NCBI GenBank assembly: GCA_003762715.1
Contig: RIBJ01000032.1
Location: 1-64,000 of the forward strand
Direction: 5' to 3'
Source of the DNA: Muribaculaceae bacterium Isolate-104 (HZI)
GTDB taxonomy: Bacteria; Bacteroidota; Bacteroidia; Bacteroidales; Muribaculaceae
DNA length: 64,000 nucleotides
Positions 16,826 to 24,700 of this stretch are shown one piece after another. The notes beneath the pieces were generated by a model. It saw only the letters and a list, made by a program, of their open reading frames with translations. It ran no database searches and was not told the DNA's origin. Numbering within the stretch: position 1 is the first letter of the stretch; every line of letters begins with the position of its first letter. Made by a program: the position numbers and the translations under genes.

Positions 16826-18286
16826 TTATTTCTTTAGATTGGCAACTTTGGTGAGCGTGAGTTTGAGCTGCTCGTAGAAGCGTTCCACAGCGGGAATGTG
16901 CATCATTTCGCTGGGTGAGTGAACGCCGCGCAGTGTCGGACCGAAAGAAACCATGTCGAGGTGGGGATACTTCTGGAGGAAAAGACCGCATTCAAGCCCG
17001 GCGTGTATAGCCTTTATGGCAGGGGTGATGCCGTATAGCTCCTTGTAGGCTTCAGATGCGATTTTCATGATGGGGCTCTGCATGTTGGGCTGCCAGCCGG
17101 GGTAGCCTTCGCCGTGGGTCACTTCGGCTCCGGCGAGTGCGAACAGCGCCTCTACCTGATAGGCAATGTCCCATTTGCGTGAGTCGACAGAGCTTCGCTG
17201 GCTTGTGGTCACGACAATCTTGTTGTCGGGCTGCATTTTCACCGAAGCGAGGTTGGTGGATGTTTCCACAAGCCCTTCGAGCTCGCGGCTCATGGACACT
17301 ACTCCGTGGGGTGCGCTGTATATTGCGCGCACAAGGTTGGTGGTAGTGGCTGAGTCAACACAGTATTCGGGAGCCTCTACGGTTTCCATGCCGATTTCAA
17401 GGGTGGGTTCGAGTCCGGCATATTCGTTTTCTATAGTGGCGATGTAGTTGTTCAGCGCCACTCTCACTTTCTCTTTGTTGGAGGTGTGCACACCTATTAC
17501 GGCGTGAGCCGCGCGGGGAATGGCGTTGCGCAGGTTGCCGCCGTCAATCTCGGCAATAGCTATTTCGAAGTCTTTCGACAGGTTGAACAGGAAGCGGGCA
17601 AGGAGCTTGTTGGCGTTGGCTCTGCCGAGGTGAATGTCGCCTCCGGAGTGTCCGCCCTGTCCTTTGCTGATGTCTATCTTGAAGTAGGAGAAGTCTTTGG
17701 GCGCGAAAGAGCGGTTGTAGGAGAAGGTGCACACGGTGTCAACGCCGCCTGCGCATCCTACAAATATCTCAGCATCGTCTTCCGAGTCGAGGTTCAGCAA
17801 TATGTCGCCGTTTATCATGCCGTCGCCAATGCCGAAAGCTCCGGTCATGCCGGTTTCCTCATCTACGGTAAACAGCGCTTCAACCGGTCCGTGCACAAGG
17901 TCGGGTTCGGTGAGTACGGCGAGCGAAGCCGCCATGCCGATACCGTTGTCGGCTCCGAGAGTGGTGCCTTTCGCCTTTACCCATTCGCCGTCTACTACAG
18001 TGGTTATCGGGGTGTTTTCGAAGTCAAAAGACTTGTCGTTGCTTTCGCACACCATGTCCATGTGTCCCTGCAAAATCACGGTAGGAGCGTTTTCGTGTCC
18101 CGGAGTGGCGGGGATGCTTATGACAACGTTGCCAACTTTGTCTGTGCGGCTGGCGAGGTTGTGCTTTTTGGCAAAGTCAAGAAGGTAGGCGCGTATTTTC
18201 TCCTCTTTTTTCGAGGGTCGCGGCACCTGCGTGATTTCATCGAAAATTTCAAACACGCGTTTGGGTTCAAGTTCCTTTACAGTCAT
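16826..18286 (-). CDS. pepD: Aminoacyl-histidine dipeptidase (PepD, family M20)
   Basis: The 486-residue cytosolic metallopeptidase cleaves Xaa-His and other dipeptides. Metal-binding and catalytic motifs of M20 are visible: His and Asp in ILQGHMDMVCE, LGADNGIGMA with the bridging Asp, the Glu pair in FTVDEETGMTG, and the last His in AIHAGLECGLF and RGVHSPSEMMH. A dimerisation domain lies at about 205-380 (GGHSGGDIHLGRANANKL). Length fits the E. coli PepD group. It ends at a strong terminator. I found no convincing -7 box upstream. Confidence 0.94.
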   Translation of the reverse strand: MTVKELEPKRVFEIFDEITQVPRPSKKEEKIRAYLLDFAKKHNLASRTDKVGNVVISIPATPGHENAPTVILQGHMDMVCESNDKSFDFENTPITTVVDGEWVKAKGTTLGADNGIGMAASLAVLTEPDLVHGPVEALFTVDEETGMTGAFGIGDGMINGDILLNLDSEDDAEIFVGCAGGVDTVCTFSYNRSFAPKDFSYFKIDISKGQGGHSGGDIHLGRANANKLLARFLFNLSKDFEIAIAEIDGGNLRNAIPRAAHAVIGVHTSNKEKVRVALNNYIATIENEYAGLEPTLEIGMETVEAPEYCVDSATTTNLVRAIYSAPHGVVSMSRELEGLVETSTNLASVKMQPDNKIVVTTSQRSSVDSRKWDIAYQVEALFALAGAEVTHGEGYPGWQPNMQSPIMKIASEAYKELYGITPAIKAIHAGLECGLFLQKYPHLDMVSFGPTLRGVHSPSEMMHIPAVERFYEQLKLTLTKVANLKK

Positions 18287-18412
18287 AATTATATAAGGTG
18301 TTATAATGGTTATACTGAAGCTGATTGTAAAAATATTGTTAAAAAATAGCTTAAGCGCTGACTAAGTTACAAAATAAAATTGAGTCATGGCAAAAAATTA
18401 GTATTCGTTTCA

Positions 18413-18420
18413 TATATTTG
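18413..18420 (+). promoter_or_regulatory. -7 box (TATATTTG) of the small membrane protein gene
   Basis: TATATTTG lies 24 bp before the ATG at 18445. The longer frame from 18418 starts inside the box and is rejected. Confidence 0.55.
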
Positions 18421-18444
18421 CAATCGCAAATCAGCATTCACGCA

Positions 18445-18606
18445 ATGACAACAGTGATAACAGCTATGGTTCTTGTTGCCGCTGCTCTGCTTCTTTTAGG
18501 TGTCAGAGCGCTGTTTGTCAGGGGCGGCAGGTTTCCTTCCGGTCATGTTTCGGACATACCGGCTCTGCGCTCCAGAGGAATAGACTGTACGCGAAAGCTC
18601 AAATAG
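18445..18606 (+). CDS. 53-residue single-span membrane protein
   Basis: The protein starts MTTVITAMVLVAAALLLLG, one transmembrane helix. It continues VRALFVRGGRFPSGHVSD and ends with IPALRSRGIDCTRKLK. The pattern GGRFPSGHV..ALR..GI.C looks familiar from small Bacteroidota membrane proteins with a conserved C-terminal Cys, but I cannot name a function. A -7 box precedes it and the OmpH-like gene follows after 33 bp, so the two may be co-transcribed. Confidence 0.68.
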   Translation: MTTVITAMVLVAAALLLLGVRALFVRGGRFPSGHVSDIPALRSRGIDCTRKLK

Positions 18607-18639
18607 ATTATTAGAATAACAAACATACTGACAATCCAC

Positions 18640-19236
18640 ATGAAAAAACCAGCATTATCATTAGTGCTTCTCCTCGGCATTGCAGCCGCATCCTGTTCAA
18701 ACGGCAATTCCGGTGCCGGCACGGCTCCGGCGGCAGATGCCAACAATGTCGCTTCGGCTTCGGCTACTCTCAATATCCGCTATATAGACCTTGACTCTGT
18801 GGGCACACACTATAATCTTGCAAAAGATTTCCGTGAAATGACGCTCCGCGCCGTAAGCAAGATTGAAAACGCGCAGCAGAGCAAAGCGGCAGAGATACAG
18901 CGCTTCGGTCAGCAGATTGAGGACAAGATGAAGAACAACGGCTACCTTTCGCAGGCAACCTACGAGGCTGATGTGGCAAAATTCAACAAGATGCAGCAGG
19001 ACGCCCAGTCGTATCTTGCCAACCTTCAGCGCAACAGCGAGCAGGAGCTTGCCGCCCAGCAGCAGCAGCTCAACGATTCAATCGAGTCGTTCATCACTTC
19101 CTACAACGCGCAGAAGGGCTATGACGCAATCCTTTACAAAGCGGCAGGCGCTTACTTCAATCCGGCTCTGGACATTACCCAGGAGGTGATTGACGGGCTC
19201 AACGCTCGCTACAACAAGGTTGCAGACGACAAGTAA
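18640..19236 (+). CDS. OmpH/Skp-family periplasmic chaperone-like lipoprotein
   Basis: The 198-residue protein has a lipoprotein signal peptide ending in IAAASC (Cys19) and a short Ala/Asn-rich linker. The body (about 45-195) is a long helical hairpin rich in Gln, Lys and Glu (KIENAQQSKAAEIQRFGQQ, NLQRNSEQELAAQQQQ), the shape of OmpH/Skp chaperones that escort outer-membrane proteins. LNIRYIDLDSVGTHYN is the usual N-terminal strand. Lipid anchoring differs from soluble Skp but is common in Bacteroidota. A terminator follows directly. Confidence 0.87.
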   Translation: MKKPALSLVLLLGIAAASCSNGNSGAGTAPAADANNVASASATLNIRYIDLDSVGTHYNLAKDFREMTLRAVSKIENAQQSKAAEIQRFGQQIEDKMKNNGYLSQATYEADVAKFNKMQQDAQSYLANLQRNSEQELAAQQQQLNDSIESFITSYNAQKGYDAILYKAAGAYFNPALDITQEVIDGLNARYNKVADDK

Positions 19237-19259
19237 TAAAATTTCTCATAAATTCGTGG

Positions 19260-19302
19260 GCGGCAAAACAACGCGTACAAGCGTGGATTTGCCGCTTTTT
19301 TT
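19260..19302 (+). terminator. Intrinsic terminator of the OmpH-like gene
   Basis: GCGGCAAA/TTTGCCGC encloses an inner ACGC/GCGT stem and is followed by seven Ts. It ends only 12 nt before the glycosyltransferase ATG. Confidence 0.88.
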
Positions 19303-19314
19303 ATACATTCGGAC

Positions 19315-20277
19315 ATGGGAGACAGCAAGCTCACTATTGTAATTCCGGTTAAAAACCGGGCAGAGATATTTGAACGTACGCTGAGGTCGGTGGCGGCTCA
19401 GAAACTCAGACCGCTGAAGGTGGTGATTGTAGACAACGGCTCGACCGACTCTACGGCTGAAACCGCCCGCAAGTGGTGCGACGCTGTTGCGGCAACCGGT
19501 ATAGACGCGCTGCTGCTCGGCGAGGACAGCCCCGGTGTGTGCGCTGCCCGCAACCGCGGGCTGGCGGCTGTGACCACCCCCTATGTCATGTTTTTCGACT
19601 CTGATGACGAAATGCTGCCCGGACACACGCAGAGGATTGCAGATTTCTTTGAGGCTAATCCGGGTGTGGACCTCCTGGGCTTTGATGCCGTGGAGATGGA
19701 TTCTGACGGCTGGACTGAGCCGAGGGTGGTGACCGACAGCAATGTCATGCGCGGTCACATTCTCCATTGTTCATTTGCCACGCAGCGCTACGCCGCCGCC
19801 ACGGAGCTTGTGCGCGCTGCCGGAGGGTGGAACGAGGAGCTGCCGGTATGGAACGATTTTGAATTTGGAGTGAGGTTGCTGCTGCACTCCGGGTCGACGG
19901 CGTTTGTGCATGGCGACCCCGGGGTGGTGATACACCGTTCGGACAACTCTATAAGTTCGGTGGGTTTTGCCGCCGGCGCTACGGCTATGGAGCGCGCCAT
20001 AGAGGCTGCCGAGGCTTCGCTGGCGGCAGCCGGCAGATGTGCCGACCTTGAATGGACCGATGCCAGACGCATGGTTCTGGGTGCGCTTGCCCGCCGGGAG
20101 GGCAATGCGGAGGATGCACGGCGCATAGAATCCAAGGCGCTTGCCCGTGCCAAGACCCTCAAAAAAAAGCTCACGCTGCGCCTTGTGGGTGCGAGCGTGA
20201 GGCTTACCGGTCACGGCGGATGTGCTATTGCCGCCGCTATGCTGTGTCCTGAAAAAGGCTCAGGGGAGTGTCACTGA
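19315..20277 (+). CDS. Family 2 glycosyltransferase
   Basis: The 320-residue GT-A enzyme starts KLTIVIPVKNRAEIFERTL with VIVDNGSTDSTAET as nucleotide-sugar binding strand. The metal-binding DxD-type motif is FFDSDDEM, and the acceptor region has AAGGWNEELPVWNDFEFGV with the family Asp/Glu. A positively charged amphipathic C-terminus (ARAKTLKKKLTLRLVG) may touch the membrane. Donor and acceptor are unknown. Its 3-prime end overlaps the convergent sulfatase gene by 18 nt. No promoter is obvious in the 12 nt between the preceding terminator and the ATG. Confidence 0.88.
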   Translation: MGDSKLTIVIPVKNRAEIFERTLRSVAAQKLRPLKVVIVDNGSTDSTAETARKWCDAVAATGIDALLLGEDSPGVCAARNRGLAAVTTPYVMFFDSDDEMLPGHTQRIADFFEANPGVDLLGFDAVEMDSDGWTEPRVVTDSNVMRGHILHCSFATQRYAAATELVRAAGGWNEELPVWNDFEFGVRLLLHSGSTAFVHGDPGVVIHRSDNSISSVGFAAGATAMERAIEAAEASLAAAGRCADLEWTDARRMVLGALARREGNAEDARRIESKALARAKTLKKKLTLRLVGASVRLTGHGGCAIAAAMLCPEKGSGECH

Positions 20278-21798
20278 GAAATGAGGGTTGGGTGTGTGCT
20301 GCGAGCGGGCGATAGCCACGAGTTCGGCAACCTTTTCGGGGTGTGAGGCTGCAATGTTGTTGTCTTCGTGGATATCTTCGGCAAGGTTGTAGAGTTCCGG
20401 CTTGCCGCGCTTTACAATCAGTTTCCAGTCGCCCTGACGCACTGCCATCTGGTCGGTTTCGTTGAATTCCCAAAACAGGAAGTCGTGGCGCCTGAGGTCG
20501 CCTTTGCCGGTGAGTATGGGGGCGAAAGAAATGCCGTCGAAGTAGTCCACAGCCTTTTTCTTGTTGGCATATTTTTTCATGTCGGTGCCTAATATCTCGC
20601 ACACAGTGGGCATCACGTCGTAGAAAACAATCTGGCTGTCGTTTTCGCCCGGGGTTTTGATTTTGTCGCCCCAGCGCACAATGAACGGCACTCTTATGCC
20701 GCCTTCATGGCATGAGCGCTTGAGCCCTTTGAGCTTGCCGTCGCGACCGAAGAATGTCGGGTCGGCTCCACCCTCTTCGTGAGGGCCGTTGTCGCTGGTA
20801 AATACCACTATGGTGTTGTCGGCAAGCCCTTTTTCATCGAGCTTCGCCATTATTTCGCCTACATAAGCGTCAAGGCGCGATATCATTGCGGCAAACTGTG
20901 CATGGGTGTGTACGGAAGGATTGTAACGCGAACCCTCCTGTCCGCCCCATGTGCGGTCGTTGAAAAATTTGCGTTTGTAGCCGGCAAGCAGCGAGTCGTT
21001 GGGCTGGGCAAGCTCGGCGTGGGGCAGTGTATATGTCAGAAGACCGAAAAACGGCTGGTCGGCGCTCTGGCGGTCAAGCCATTGCATAGCCTGTTCGTGA
21101 ATCATGTCGGCTGAGTACTGTGTGCGTTTGAAATAGTCGTCGCCAAACATGGGGTATTTTATGTTTTCGTCCATAACCACGCGCACAACGGCTGTGTCGC
21201 CTGCCGACTTGCTGTAGCGGTTGAGGAAGTTGGGGTAGTACAGATGAGCCTGGAACTGACATATATAGCCGTAAAACTCGTCTACGCCACGTTTGTCGGG
21301 GGTAGACACTGAGCCTTCGTAGCCTCCAGCCCATTTTCCGAACATGCCTGTTGTGTAGCCGTTGTCCTTCATTATTTCCGGCAGTATCACATGGTCGGGG
21401 TCGTATGGATGCTGACCCACTACCGCAAAGTCAATGTTGTTGCCGTACATCACGGTGTCTTTGGGGCTCCAGTACTCTTTGTTGCCGCGCACTTCGCAGT
21501 GTCCGCTGTGCTGTCCGGTCATGAGCGAGGCTCTTGAGGGGGCGCTCACGGGGCTTCCGGCGTATGCCTGGGTGAAGCGAATGCCCTGGCGAGCAAGAGA
21601 GTCGATGTTGGGAGTCGAGATGTATTTCTGTCCGTAGCATCCGAGGTCGCCGTAGCCCATGTCGTCACACATTATATATAGGATATTCGGGCGGGTCTGC
21701 GGCTGTTTGGCTTTTTTTGCGGCAGAAGCCGGAAGTGCATTGAGTGCAATGGCGGCAGCTGCGCCTCCATAAAGCAATCGTGATGAAATAATGTTCAT
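20260..21798 (-). CDS. Type I sulfatase, Ser-type formylglycine precursor
   Basis: The 512-residue periplasmic enzyme has a signal peptide (to about ALPASAA, residue 27). NILYIMCDDMGYGDLGCYG supplies metal-binding Asp residues. SAPSRASLMTG holds the serine (Ser85) that must be oxidised to formylglycine, so activity depends on an anaerobic sulfatase-maturating enzyme (anSME) encoded elsewhere. VFTSDNGPHEEGG and GRDGKLKGLKRSCHEGGIR are further S1-family active-site blocks. It probably removes sulfate from host or dietary glycans; the S1 subfamily and substrate cannot be assigned by eye. There is no adjacent SusCD pair. Confidence 0.93.
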   Translation of the reverse strand: MNIISSRLLYGGAAAAIALNALPASAAKKAKQPQTRPNILYIMCDDMGYGDLGCYGQKYISTPNIDSLARQGIRFTQAYAGSPVSAPSRASLMTGQHSGHCEVRGNKEYWSPKDTVMYGNNIDFAVVGQHPYDPDHVILPEIMKDNGYTTGMFGKWAGGYEGSVSTPDKRGVDEFYGYICQFQAHLYYPNFLNRYSKSAGDTAVVRVVMDENIKYPMFGDDYFKRTQYSADMIHEQAMQWLDRQSADQPFFGLLTYTLPHAELAQPNDSLLAGYKRKFFNDRTWGGQEGSRYNPSVHTHAQFAAMISRLDAYVGEIMAKLDEKGLADNTIVVFTSDNGPHEEGGADPTFFGRDGKLKGLKRSCHEGGIRVPFIVRWGDKIKTPGENDSQIVFYDVMPTVCEILGTDMKKYANKKKAVDYFDGISFAPILTGKGDLRRHDFLFWEFNETDQMAVRQGDWKLIVKRGKPELYNLAEDIHEDNNIAASHPEKVAELVAIARSQHTPNPHFSVTLP

Positions 21799-21832
21799 TT
21801 TAGAAATAAGGAGTTTTGGTGTTGAATATCTG

Positions 21833-21840
21833 CAAAGATA
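21833..21840 (-). promoter_or_regulatory. -7 box (TATCTTTG) of the sulfatase gene
   Basis: The minus strand reads TATCTTTG 34 bp before the sulfatase ATG; a second candidate (TATTTTTG) lies at 21842-21849. Confidence 0.5.
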
Positions 21841-21891
21841 GCAAAAATATATTTACACGCGCTACGGGAGCTGCAACACAGGCACTGCCGA

Positions 21892-21979
21892 GATTTTAAC
21901 ACTTGGAGCCGCAGATTTTAACAAATGGAAGAATTGCGGCGGTCAAATAGCTGGAGTATAAGTGGTTGCGATTTTAACA
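21892..21979 (+). repeat. Three direct GATTTTAACA repeats
   Basis: GATTTTAACA occurs at 21892-21901, 21914-21923 and 21970-21979. The first two are 22 bp apart (two helical turns); the third is 56 bp further on and about 45 bp before the -7 box of the downstream gene. The layout suits a regulator binding on one face of DNA. Confidence 0.55.
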
Positions 21980-22024
21980 TTTACGAGTGTGAAAATTAAG
22001 ACAACATCCGCCATTTTCGCGTCG

Positions 22025-22032
22025 TAACTTTG
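22025..22032 (+). promoter_or_regulatory. -7 box (TAACTTTG) of the DUF6291-like gene
   Basis: TAACTTTG lies 32 bp before the ATG. No -33 TTG is seen at the usual distance, which could mean activator dependence. Confidence 0.55.
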
Positions 22033-22064
22033 CGCTCACACAAACAATTTAAAAACACACAAAC

Positions 22065-22640
22065 ATGAGAAAGAAAAAACAAATCACCCTCCGCATTGAA
22101 TGGATTGAAACCATAGCCACCCTCATCACATCGCTGCAGCTCGATGTAATGAATGCCGTAATCGCCTATCTGACAGACGGTACCGTAACAAAGTTTAACA
22201 ACATTGACGCAGCCGAGATGTTTATGGACATCAAAAAAGATATTGACGCCCGCGCCGAGGAGCGCAGCCGCAAGGCTGCCGAGCGCCGCGCCAAAAAAGC
22301 TCCTGTGCCCGGCTACCTGCCTGAGAAAGCGCCCGAAAACCTCGAAGAGCTTGTGCAGGCTAATGAAGTTGTTGCAACGGTTGTAAACAACTCCTCCGTG
22401 AAAAATCTGAGGATGTACCACAAACCGCTGCTCATGGAGCTTGCCTTGCAGGTAGCCGCTTGGTGGCGCGAGCATCCCTCCGAGGAACTGCCCACCCCGG
22501 CACGGCTTCAGGCAGAAATCTACCGTCGTTTCAGCGCCGTGGCGCGCGAACTTGCTACAGGCACTGTTGTCACCCGCGAGAAATGGGTGGCATACCTTGC
22601 TCCGTTTGCCGCGAAGAAAAAACGCAATCTCAGGGCATGA
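22065..22640 (+). CDS. DUF6291-like protein, orphan of mobile-element type
   Basis: The 191-residue basic protein starts KQITLRIEWIETIATLIT. Its first 90 residues follow the pattern of DUF6291 proteins found in phages and conjugative elements: a helical segment ending in AVIAYLTDGTVTKF, then AAEMFMDIKKDIDARAEE and a basic ERSRKAAERRAKKA stretch. The C-terminal half (ELALQVAAWWREHPSEELP) has no known domain. Assignment is by pattern only. No integrase, replication or phage genes flank it, so it is either domesticated or a relic. Three direct repeats and its own promoter lie upstream. Confidence 0.6.
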   Translation: MRKKKQITLRIEWIETIATLITSLQLDVMNAVIAYLTDGTVTKFNNIDAAEMFMDIKKDIDARAEERSRKAAERRAKKAPVPGYLPEKAPENLEELVQANEVVATVVNNSSVKNLRMYHKPLLMELALQVAAWWREHPSEELPTPARLQAEIYRRFSAVARELATGTVVTREKWVAYLAPFAAKKKRNLRA

Positions 22641-22676
22641 CCGTTAAAAGAGCAGACCAACATACTCTAAAATTGT

Positions 22677-22695
22677 TATATTTGCAGCAAATATA
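22677..22695. promoter_or_regulatory. Perfect 19-bp palindrome carrying -7 boxes on both strands
   Basis: TATATTTGC-A-GCAAATATA is perfectly symmetrical about 22686. The plus strand has TATATTTG (22677-22684) and the minus strand has TATATTTG (22688-22695). The lipoprotein ATG is 6 bp downstream of the palindrome. Confidence 0.65.
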
Positions 22696-22700
22696 CTGTT

Positions 22701-24038
22701 ATGAAACAAAAAATTCTGTGGCTATTTGCTGTGGCGATTATGGCGGTGGTGTCGTCATGCTCGCGTAGCGGAGAGATTTTGTCGACTGTGCCGGCAGACA
22801 GCCGGGGTGTCGCCGTAGTAAATGTGGACTCGCTGCTTGGCGGCATGGGCTGTTCAGTGGCTGACGGAAAGGTAGAATTGCCTCAGGGTGTGCGGCTGAG
22901 AAACGGTCTGAGGACTAAGCTGAAACTGTTTGCGTCACTCGGTCAGGCTGCCGACATGACTCGGGTGGTAATTGCCGCTACGGCACAGAATGACATGTAT
23001 GCGACCTTCAGGGTTCATGACCGACAGGCTACGGAGTCTGCCCTGTTGGCTTACGGCATGGCGAAGTCCGAATCTAAAGACGGCTTCGAAGTGTATGCCG
23101 GCAAAGGACTATGCTGTTATTTAGACGAAAATCAGTGCTGGCTCACAGGTGAGGATGATGCAATCTCGCCCAAAGAACTTCTTGCTGATGCACGCAAAGG
23201 CAGTGTGCGCAGCAGTTTTGGAGCTGTGGCGGAGTTTCTTGACGGCAACGGGCTGTTGAGCGTGGCTGCGCCGGTGTCGGGCATCGGTGTTCAGTCTGCC
23301 GCCGATGAATGGATATGTGTGGACGCACGTCAGTCGGGCAAAGCTCTTTTGCTGCATACAAAGCGCATGACCTCAGATGGCGAGGTGGTGCGCAACAGAG
23401 CCTTGCGCGCGTTGAATCCGTCGGTTTTGCGCTTGCTTCCGGCAAACACGCCGCTGCTCGCGGCTGTTGGGCTTAACGGCAATCTTGACTGGAGCGGTCT
23501 TGTGGCTGCGGGCGGTCTGGCAGGTGGATTCCAGACCATGGGCATGATAGAGAGCATTGTGCCGTTTCTTGAAAAAACGGAAGGTACGGTGGCGTTTGCG
23601 GCTCAGCCTCGTGATGCCGGTGCGTGGAGCGACTTGGGTTTCTCCGGCTGGAATTTTGTCTTTGTAGCCCAGATGCCCGAGGCAGATGCCTTGAAGGCGG
23701 TGGAGGCTCTGCGGGCTTATCTTGCCCGCATGATGTTTTCAATAGCGCCTTTGTCAAAAGGCTTTTCGGTGAATCAGAACGGGTTGCAGCTCAATGTTTT
23801 CGCGCGCGGCGATATGCTGTGTGTTGTAAACGGCAATCCGCAAGGCGGTTTTGCCGGCGGTTTTTCGCCGGAGAGTGTCGGCGTGGTAAGACTTAGCGTG
23901 CCCGAAGATATGCTCATACAGCGCAGCGCATTGGAGGTTGTTGCAGATGTCAGCTACACCGGCGTTGAGGTGAGTCTTTCCCTGCCGCAGTATGATTGTC
24001 CGTTTTTACAGGCCCTGCTTAGCGAATTGTCATTATGA
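22701..24038 (+). CDS. Lipoprotein of an ABC operon (DUF4836/DUF3352-like)
   Basis: The 445-residue protein has a lipoprotein signal peptide ending in VVSSC (Cys20). It opens with STVPADSRGVAVVNVDSLL, the phrase typical of Bacteroidota DUF4836-like lipoproteins, and repeats this logic internally (LLPANTPLLAAVGLNGNLDW). No catalytic motif is visible; the family is best viewed as a periplasmic beta-rich protein of unknown role. The last 4 nt overlap the ATG of the ABC ATPase, so the three genes to 25890 form one translationally coupled operon. It may be a partner of the downstream transporter. Confidence 0.72.
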   Translation: MKQKILWLFAVAIMAVVSSCSRSGEILSTVPADSRGVAVVNVDSLLGGMGCSVADGKVELPQGVRLRNGLRTKLKLFASLGQAADMTRVVIAATAQNDMYATFRVHDRQATESALLAYGMAKSESKDGFEVYAGKGLCCYLDENQCWLTGEDDAISPKELLADARKGSVRSSFGAVAEFLDGNGLLSVAAPVSGIGVQSAADEWICVDARQSGKALLLHTKRMTSDGEVVRNRALRALNPSVLRLLPANTPLLAAVGLNGNLDWSGLVAAGGLAGGFQTMGMIESIVPFLEKTEGTVAFAAQPRDAGAWSDLGFSGWNFVFVAQMPEADALKAVEALRAYLARMMFSIAPLSKGFSVNQNGLQLNVFARGDMLCVVNGNPQGGFAGGFSPESVGVVRLSVPEDMLIQRSALEVVADVSYTGVEVSLSLPQYDCPFLQALLSELSL

Positions 24039-24700
24039 AAGGTATTGGAACCATAGCGCTCCGGGAGGTGCTGCCGTCGGTGTTTGCCGGCATGGAGCAG
24101 GAAACAACGGTTGCGCAGTCGCAGGTGTGGCTGCGAAATCTGGAGCTGACACGCGGATGTCGAGTGCTGGTGTCGGCTGAAAGCGGCACCGGCAAGTCGT
24201 CGCTTGTAAGTTTTCTTTATGGGCGGCGCTCTGACTATATGGGCGCAATACATTTTGACGGTCGCGACGTGCGGAGCTTTTCTGTGGGGGAGTGGTGCTC
24301 TCTGCGGACATTCTCGCTGGCTCTGCTGCCGCAGGAACTGTCGCTGTTTCCGGAGCTGACCGCCATGGAAAATGTGGTTATAAAGAACCGTCTCACCAGC
24401 CATAGGTCTGCCTCGTGGATAGCCGGAGCCTTCGAGGCTCTTGGCATAGCCGACAAGGCGCATGTGGCAGCCGGAAGAATGTCGGTGGGGCAACAGCAGA
24501 GGGTGGCGATAATAAGGGCATTGTGCCAGCCTTTTGACTTTCTGCTCTTTGACGAGCCGGTGAGTCATCTTGACAGCCGCAACAACTCTGTGGTGGCGGA
24601 GCTTGTCGAGCGCGAGGCAACCGCATGTGGAGCCGGTGTTATTGTCACTTCGGTAGGCAATCACCTTGACATGGACTATAATCAGATTATAAAGCTATGA
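24035..24700 (+). CDS. ABC transporter ATP-binding protein
   Basis: The 221-residue ATPase of the LolD/MacB-like group has Walker A SAESGTGKSS, Q-loop LLPQELSLFPELT, a diverged signature MSVGQQQRVAI (usual LSGGQ) and Walker B FDFLLFDEPVSHLD. The switch region reads GVIVTSVGNHLD: the canonical His after the Thr appears replaced by Ser, with a His three residues later. This may be a real loss of the H-loop or an alignment shift. It overlaps the genes on both sides by 4 nt. The permease partner downstream has MacB/FtsX topology, so the complex probably does mechanotransmission or lipoprotein-linked work rather than bulk import. Confidence 0.85.
   Translation: MKGIGTIALREVLPSVFAGMEQETTVAQSQVWLRNLELTRGCRVLVSAESGTGKSSLVSFLYGRRSDYMGAIHFDGRDVRSFSVGEWCSLRTFSLALLPQELSLFPELTAMENVVIKNRLTSHRSASWIAGAFEALGIADKAHVAAGRMSVGQQQRVAIIRALCQPFDFLLFDEPVSHLDSRNNSVVAELVEREATACGAGVIVTSVGNHLDMDYNQIIKL

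Noticed and set aside
21892-21979. CRISPR array
   Set aside because: The repeats are only 10 bp with unequal spacing and no cas genes are near.
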